Shown in pieces: positions 60,201 through 64,000 of a DNA stretch of 64,000 nt (position 1 is its first letter; every line of letters starts with the position of its first letter). The stretch comes from Pohlia nutans. Taxonomy: Eukaryota; Streptophyta; Bryopsida; Bryales; Mniaceae. Where the stretch lies: the NCBI GenBank assembly GCA_022496805.1, contig CM040100.1, positions 12,863,009 through 12,927,008 on the forward strand, given 5' to 3'. The notes under the pieces are model-generated. The model worked only from the letters and a program-made list of their open reading frames with translations. It was not told the origin of the DNA and ran no database searches. Made by a program: the position numbers and the translations under genes.

Positions 60201-61831
60201 AGTTGGATTTGCGTGTGGCGAGTGCGCTTGTACGCATGTATGCAAAGAGTGGCAGCATCAATGATGCCCTACGAGTTTTTGACAGCATGGAGGATCATGA
60301 TGTCATAACATGGAACGTTATGATTGGTGGACTTGCAGAGCATGGACGTGGGCATGAGGCATATGAATGTTTTCTTCAAATGCAAAGGGAGGGCTGTGTA
60401 CCAGATGCAATCACGTATATGAGCATTTTGGATGCATGTGCAAGTGCGGGCGCTTTAGAGTGGGTGAAGGACGTGCACAGCCATATCCTGGCAGGTGGAT
60501 TGGAGTCCGATTTGCGTGTGGCGAGTGCGCTTGTTCACATGTATGCAAAGAGTGGCAGCATTGATGATGCCCTACGAGTTTTTGAGAGAATGGAGGGACG
60601 TGATGGCGTCATATGGAATGTTATGATTGGTGGACTTGCAGAGCATGGACGTGGGCATGAGGCATATGAATGTTTCCTTCAAATGCGAAGAGAGGGCTGT
60701 GTACCAAACGCAATCACGTATGTGAGCATTCTGAATGCATGTGCAAATGCGGGTGCTTTAGAGTGGGTGAAGGACGTGCACAGCCATATTATGGCAGATG
60801 GATTGGAGTTGGATTTGCTTGTTGCGAATGCGATTATTCACATGTATGCAAAGAGTGGCAGCATCGATGATGCCCTACGAGTTTTTGAGAGAATGGCGGA
60901 ACGTGATGTCATCACATGGAGCGCGATGATTGGTGGACTTGGAGACCATGGACGTGGACACGAAGCCCTGGAAGTCTTTAGAAAAATGATTGCTGATGGT
61001 GTGAAACCTAATGAGTACTCATTTGTGGCTGTTTTGTCGGCCTGTAGTCATGCAGGCCTTGTTGATGAAGGCCGTGAGCTCTTTCAGGTTATGACGCAGG
61101 ATTATGGCCAGGAACCTACTGTGTTTCATTATTGTTGCATGGTGGATCTTCTTGGGCGGTCAGGAAACTTGGAGGAAGCAAAACTTTTTATTGATAACAT
61201 GCCAGTTGAAGCAAATGCAGCTACTTGGGGAGCTTTGCTTGGTGCTTGTAGAAGTTATGGTAATGTGGAGTTGGGCGAACTTACTGCTAAAGAGGTTATT
61301 AAGTTGGAACCGGAGGGTGCCTCTCCATACGTGCTCCTCTCGAACATCTATGTTGCAGCTGGCCAGTGGGATAAGGTATCATTAATAAGGTGTATGATGG
61401 AGGAAAGAGGTATTCGCAAGGAGCCAGGGGCAAGCTGGATCGAGATTAATAATAAGATTCATCGCTTTTTTGTAGGAGATACGTCTCACCCAGAAGCAAA
61501 GAAGATCTATGCTGTGCTGAATGACTTGATCAGAAAGATAAGGGCTGAAGGTTACATTCCTGATACTCAGCTTGTCTTACGCAATATTGATGAGGAGGAC
61601 AAAGAAGTTGCTGTTTGCTCTCACAGTGAAAAGCTGGCTATTGCTTATGGACTCATGCACACCCCTCATGGAAAGCCAATTCGTGTGTACAAGAATCTTC
61701 GGGTGTGTTCAGATTGCCATACAGCAACAAAGTTCATCTCGAAGGTGACTGGACAGGAGATTGTGGCCAGAGATGCCAATCGCTTTCACCACTTCAAAGA
61801 TGGCGTCTGCTCTTGTGGTGATTATTGGTAA
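57257..61831 (+). CDS. PDF-motif PPR-DYW protein, probable organelle C-to-U RNA editing factor
   Basis: Proposed exons 57257-57478, 58072-58261, 58354-58433 and 58670-61831, all GT-AG and in frame, about 1217 residues. Exon 1 is Ser/Thr/Arg-rich; exon 2 has an Arg-rich presequence-like stretch ending RCFSTSSVWRRASS, so import into mitochondria or plastids is likely. Exon 3 plus the start of exon 4 make a PDF motif as in OSB organelle DNA-binding proteins (WEEYFADPSQWWDNR | SPDFKHK..ALWL). Then about 20 PLS-type PPR motifs, five near-identical 101-residue triplets among them, E1/E2 motifs, and a DYW deaminase domain with HSEKLA, CSDCH and CSCGDYW zinc/catalytic residues. The large open frame before 58670 begins only with a non-ATG codon, which supports the spliced start. 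Exons 1-2 are less certain; an acceptor at 58044 is also possible. The paralogue at 8462-11571 is broken. Confidence 0.88.
57715..57965 (+). mobile_element. hAT-type MITE, copy 2, in PPR intron 1
   Basis: 251 bp, starts CAGTGATTTTTTTTC, ends AACAAATTCACTG, with an 8-bp direct duplication GTTGTTAC at 57707-57714 and 57966-57973. The duplicate locus (near 11125-11140) has the uninterrupted site GTTATTAC, an empty site. The interior matches 731-1036 in reverse, including the CTAGGTATTACT-type degenerate units. Confidence 0.9.
59413..60927 (+). repeat. Five tandem 303-bp PPR triplet units
   Basis: Units start at 59413, 59716, 60019, 60322 and 60625, each beginning in the MIGGL codons and covering GRG.EAYE.FLQM, CVPDAITY, LEWVKDVHSH and MYAKSGSI.DALRVF. 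They encode 101 residues each and are nearly identical; frames on both strands repeat with exactly 303-bp spacing. The paralogue has only one unit. Confidence 0.95.
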
Positions 61832-62085
61832 CAGGGTTGGAAATTTTGAGACTGAAAGTTGTTGGGAGATGTGCAAGATGCTGAAAGTGCGCCAATGGTA
61901 TTAGTTACATGCTTTGCCATTCCCTTTATCATGTTCTTGGAGTTTTGAACTTCGTGTCTTTAGTAAATAGTATCGGTTGGTTCGCAATCAATTGATGATT
62001 GATTGAGATGGTTTTTGTTTATGTTTTTTATGGTTGGTTTTTTGGGTTTGTTGGTTGTTGAAAATAATGGACATTTATTCCTAAC

Positions 62086-62746
62086 ATACATTGGAGATTG
62101 ATGGTGGTTCCTTAAGCAAAGCTTGCTGGTTGTATAGTATGTTCTTTTTTCTTGTCTTGTTGGATGGAGCCGTACTAAGGAGAAGAGGTTCTTCAACTCT
62201 AAGTCACATTGTCCGTAGCTTGAAAAGGTTATGCTTCATAACTCGAGGTACTATGTACTAGTCTTGAGTAGTATATTACCGTGTGCAACAAAGTAAGAGG
62301 GCCAAACCTAGTATTGTTCCAACTCCTTGATTTGTGCCCTTGAGTTTCGCTTCATGTTTTCCTAGGTTAGTTTGCATTGAATGCAATTAATGTGTATCCT
62401 TAGGGTGGCAGAGTTGTGAAATTGGGAGCCTTGCATGAGAGTGAGAATTCTTGCTCTTGATCAATATGAATGAATGCTAGAGATAATCAGGCTACTATAG
62501 AGTTCACTACATTCACTACTTGTACTGTGGACGATAGTACTCCAAAATCCTATACTAATTGGAAGTTATATACATGTACTTCAAAAATAGAAAGTACTAA
62601 AATGTTGGAACTCATGTACCTATTGGTCATCATTCACATTAGTAATGAATCCACCTTCCATTCAAATGAAGAGTGTAGATGCTTTATTTACAAGATCTGG
62701 CACCATATTGTCTTATAAGAATCAAATACAACTAAATTAGTGTTCA
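62086..62746. other. 3' flank of the PPR locus, no gene recognised
   Basis: Lies outside the duplicate block. A frame at 62470-62718 is not recognised. Confidence 0.4.
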
Positions 62747-62750
62747 TTAA

Positions 62751-63316
62751 CCCCTAATTGCCTGAGCGTCGATTTTTTGGACAATGTACAGATTTCATCC
62801 ATGTTCTCTCATCCGTTGTGCACTTTTGGCAGTGTGGATTTCTTACTATAGATTTTATGGGAAGTTAGCTTCATGCATGTGTGATCCGATTAGAAAGGGG
62901 ATGATTTGTGAAATTTTTATGCCTCATTTCATGTTGCAGTGATTCACCCAAAATTTCGAAGATTTCGATGTGAAAGTGCTCTTAAAAAAATCAACTCATA
63001 AAATTTAGCAACCAAAAAATCTCCAAAAATCACTACACTTAGACTATTACATTTCAACCAATCTCAACAAATTTCATCCACATATTGTCAATTATTCGTA
63101 ATCAAATTACAAAAGAATTTTGAATTTTGAGTTTCAAATTTTATACAATTTTTTTTGGTGACAACAATCATAGATCTAATCGTATGGATAGAATTTAAAA
63201 TTCATAATGTACAAATTTTATTCATACATCAAGTTCAAAATATTTCTCTTGGTTGCAATTTATAATGCATCTTTACAAAACTGCCGAATTTGGAGAGGTC
63301 TCTAGGCATTTAGGGG
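62751..63316 (+). mobile_element. TTAA-type MITE, family A, copy 4
   Basis: Starts CCCCTAATTGCC, ends AGGCATTTAGGGG, flanked by TTAA at 62747-62750 and 63317-63320; 566 bp. Collinear with 30732-31298 and 35071-35639. Confidence 0.92.
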
Positions 63317-63320
63317 TTAA

Positions 63321-64000
63321 GAGTGCATTATAGTATACCCACATCCACAAAGTCTCGATCTCTTTAAAAGATATTTTGAAATCTTTCATTGACATAATTT
63401 GATTACAATTTAAGCAACAATGCTAGCGTGTGAGCCTAGAATGAAGATACCTACATTCAAGGTATTTAACGTTCAACTTCTACGCCCACTGTCGCGACCC
63501 TTCCATACTACAATCACCACATCTAAAACAAGTAATAATGCAAAGAAATTTGGATGCCAGCCCACTTGACTTGCGAATACAGTGAAAAGCTTAGCCCGAG
63601 AAACAAAATCATCATATCTCCCACAATGTCAACACATAATGAGTAGTACTCTTTTTTTTTTTGGGGGGGGGGTGGGGGGGGGGGGGGGGGGGTTGGAGGG
63701 GGGTGGGGGGAGATGAAGAGTGAACAAATGAATTCTAGAGGCATCACTACATAGCCATGCAAGTGAAAACAAGAAGTTCTGATGCTAATGCAACATCGAA
63801 GATGCGGAAAGTAAACTTTTGGGGGAACGTTGCGTGGTTTTGGCGGGAAGAGAGACAATGATCCTAAGCCACTTTTTAATATTCAATGTCGATGAAGAAT
63901 GTTGATGGAGGACTTCATCTTGCATCCATAATTGGGGCACAAGGTTTAGGATTTGAGGATCTAGGGTTTAGAGTTTTGGAATTTGGGATTTGGGATTTTA
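63321..64000. other. Right edge: G-run tract and telomere-like degenerate repeat
   Basis: At about 63651-63708 a poly-T tract is followed by a long G-rich tract broken by single T and A bases. A minus-strand frame over it encodes poly-Pro and is not a real gene. The last 60 bases hold degenerate TTTAGGG/GGATTT-type units (from about 63945). The segment 63330-63400 resembles 7150-7210 in reverse (the region next to a family A element). No gene recognised. Confidence 0.45.

Larger units (their letters stand above)
56583..62085 (+). repeat. Segmental duplicate of the PPR locus (copy 1, intact)
   Basis: Inverted partner of 8183-12247. It includes about 670 bp upstream of exon 1, the whole PPR gene and about 250 bp of 3' flank. 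It is longer than copy 2 mainly by four PPR triplets (about 1.2 kb) and a 251-bp MITE. Confidence 0.85.

Noticed and set aside
59413..60927. CRISPR-like or satellite array
   Set aside because: The 303-bp periodicity is the PPR triplet in an open reading frame.
63523..63858. 111-codon proline-rich minus-strand gene
   Set aside because: The proline run is just the G-rich tract read on the other strand.

Overview
The window is nuclear DNA of a land plant, most likely a moss. Genes have many GT-AG introns with A/T-rich intergenic DNA between them. The DYW-type PPR protein belongs, as I recall the family, to the type seen in mosses such as Physcomitrium. I could not check the species by search.

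Host genes are few and far apart. From the left: MTA, the catalytic subunit of the m6A mRNA methyltransferase (1107-5014, +); the large U2AF subunit, a splicing factor of about 16 exons (26790-34638, -); a small gene for the ER membrane protein Asterix (50315-51388, +); a broken, 5'-truncated IMP dehydrogenase copy (53754-55656, -); and a large intact PPR-DYW organelle RNA-editing factor (57257-61831, +). The first two working genes handle RNA in the nucleus; the PPR protein is an organelle factor. They do not form an operon or cluster.

The PPR locus exists twice. A block of about 4-5.5 kb (56583-62085) is repeated in inverted orientation at 8183-12247, where its gene is a pseudogene. The intact gene shows two unusual things: its N-terminal exons encode an OSB-type PDF motif, split by an intron, fused ahead of the PPR tract; and its PPR tract has five nearly identical 101-residue triplets in tandem, where the pseudogene has one.

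Most of the rest is transposon-derived. The dominant signal is a swarm of at least 17 short elements with ends TTAA-CCC(C/T)T..A flanked by TTAA, in about nine families, two of them nested, several sitting in introns. Their TTAA targets and CCC termini match piggyBac-type mobility. A 3.9-kb hAT element with perfect 8-bp target duplication (19810-23750) carries a decayed transposase. Two small hAT-type MITEs, one with an empty site in the duplicate block, a 415-bp TA-target element splitting the IMPDH last exon, a foldback repeat holding a Tc1/mariner-like fragment, and a 5S rRNA-derived relic complete the picture. Long stretches at 17.5-19.8, 23.8-26.3, 38-42.6 and 43-47 kb are A/T-rich with no gene that I can recognise.
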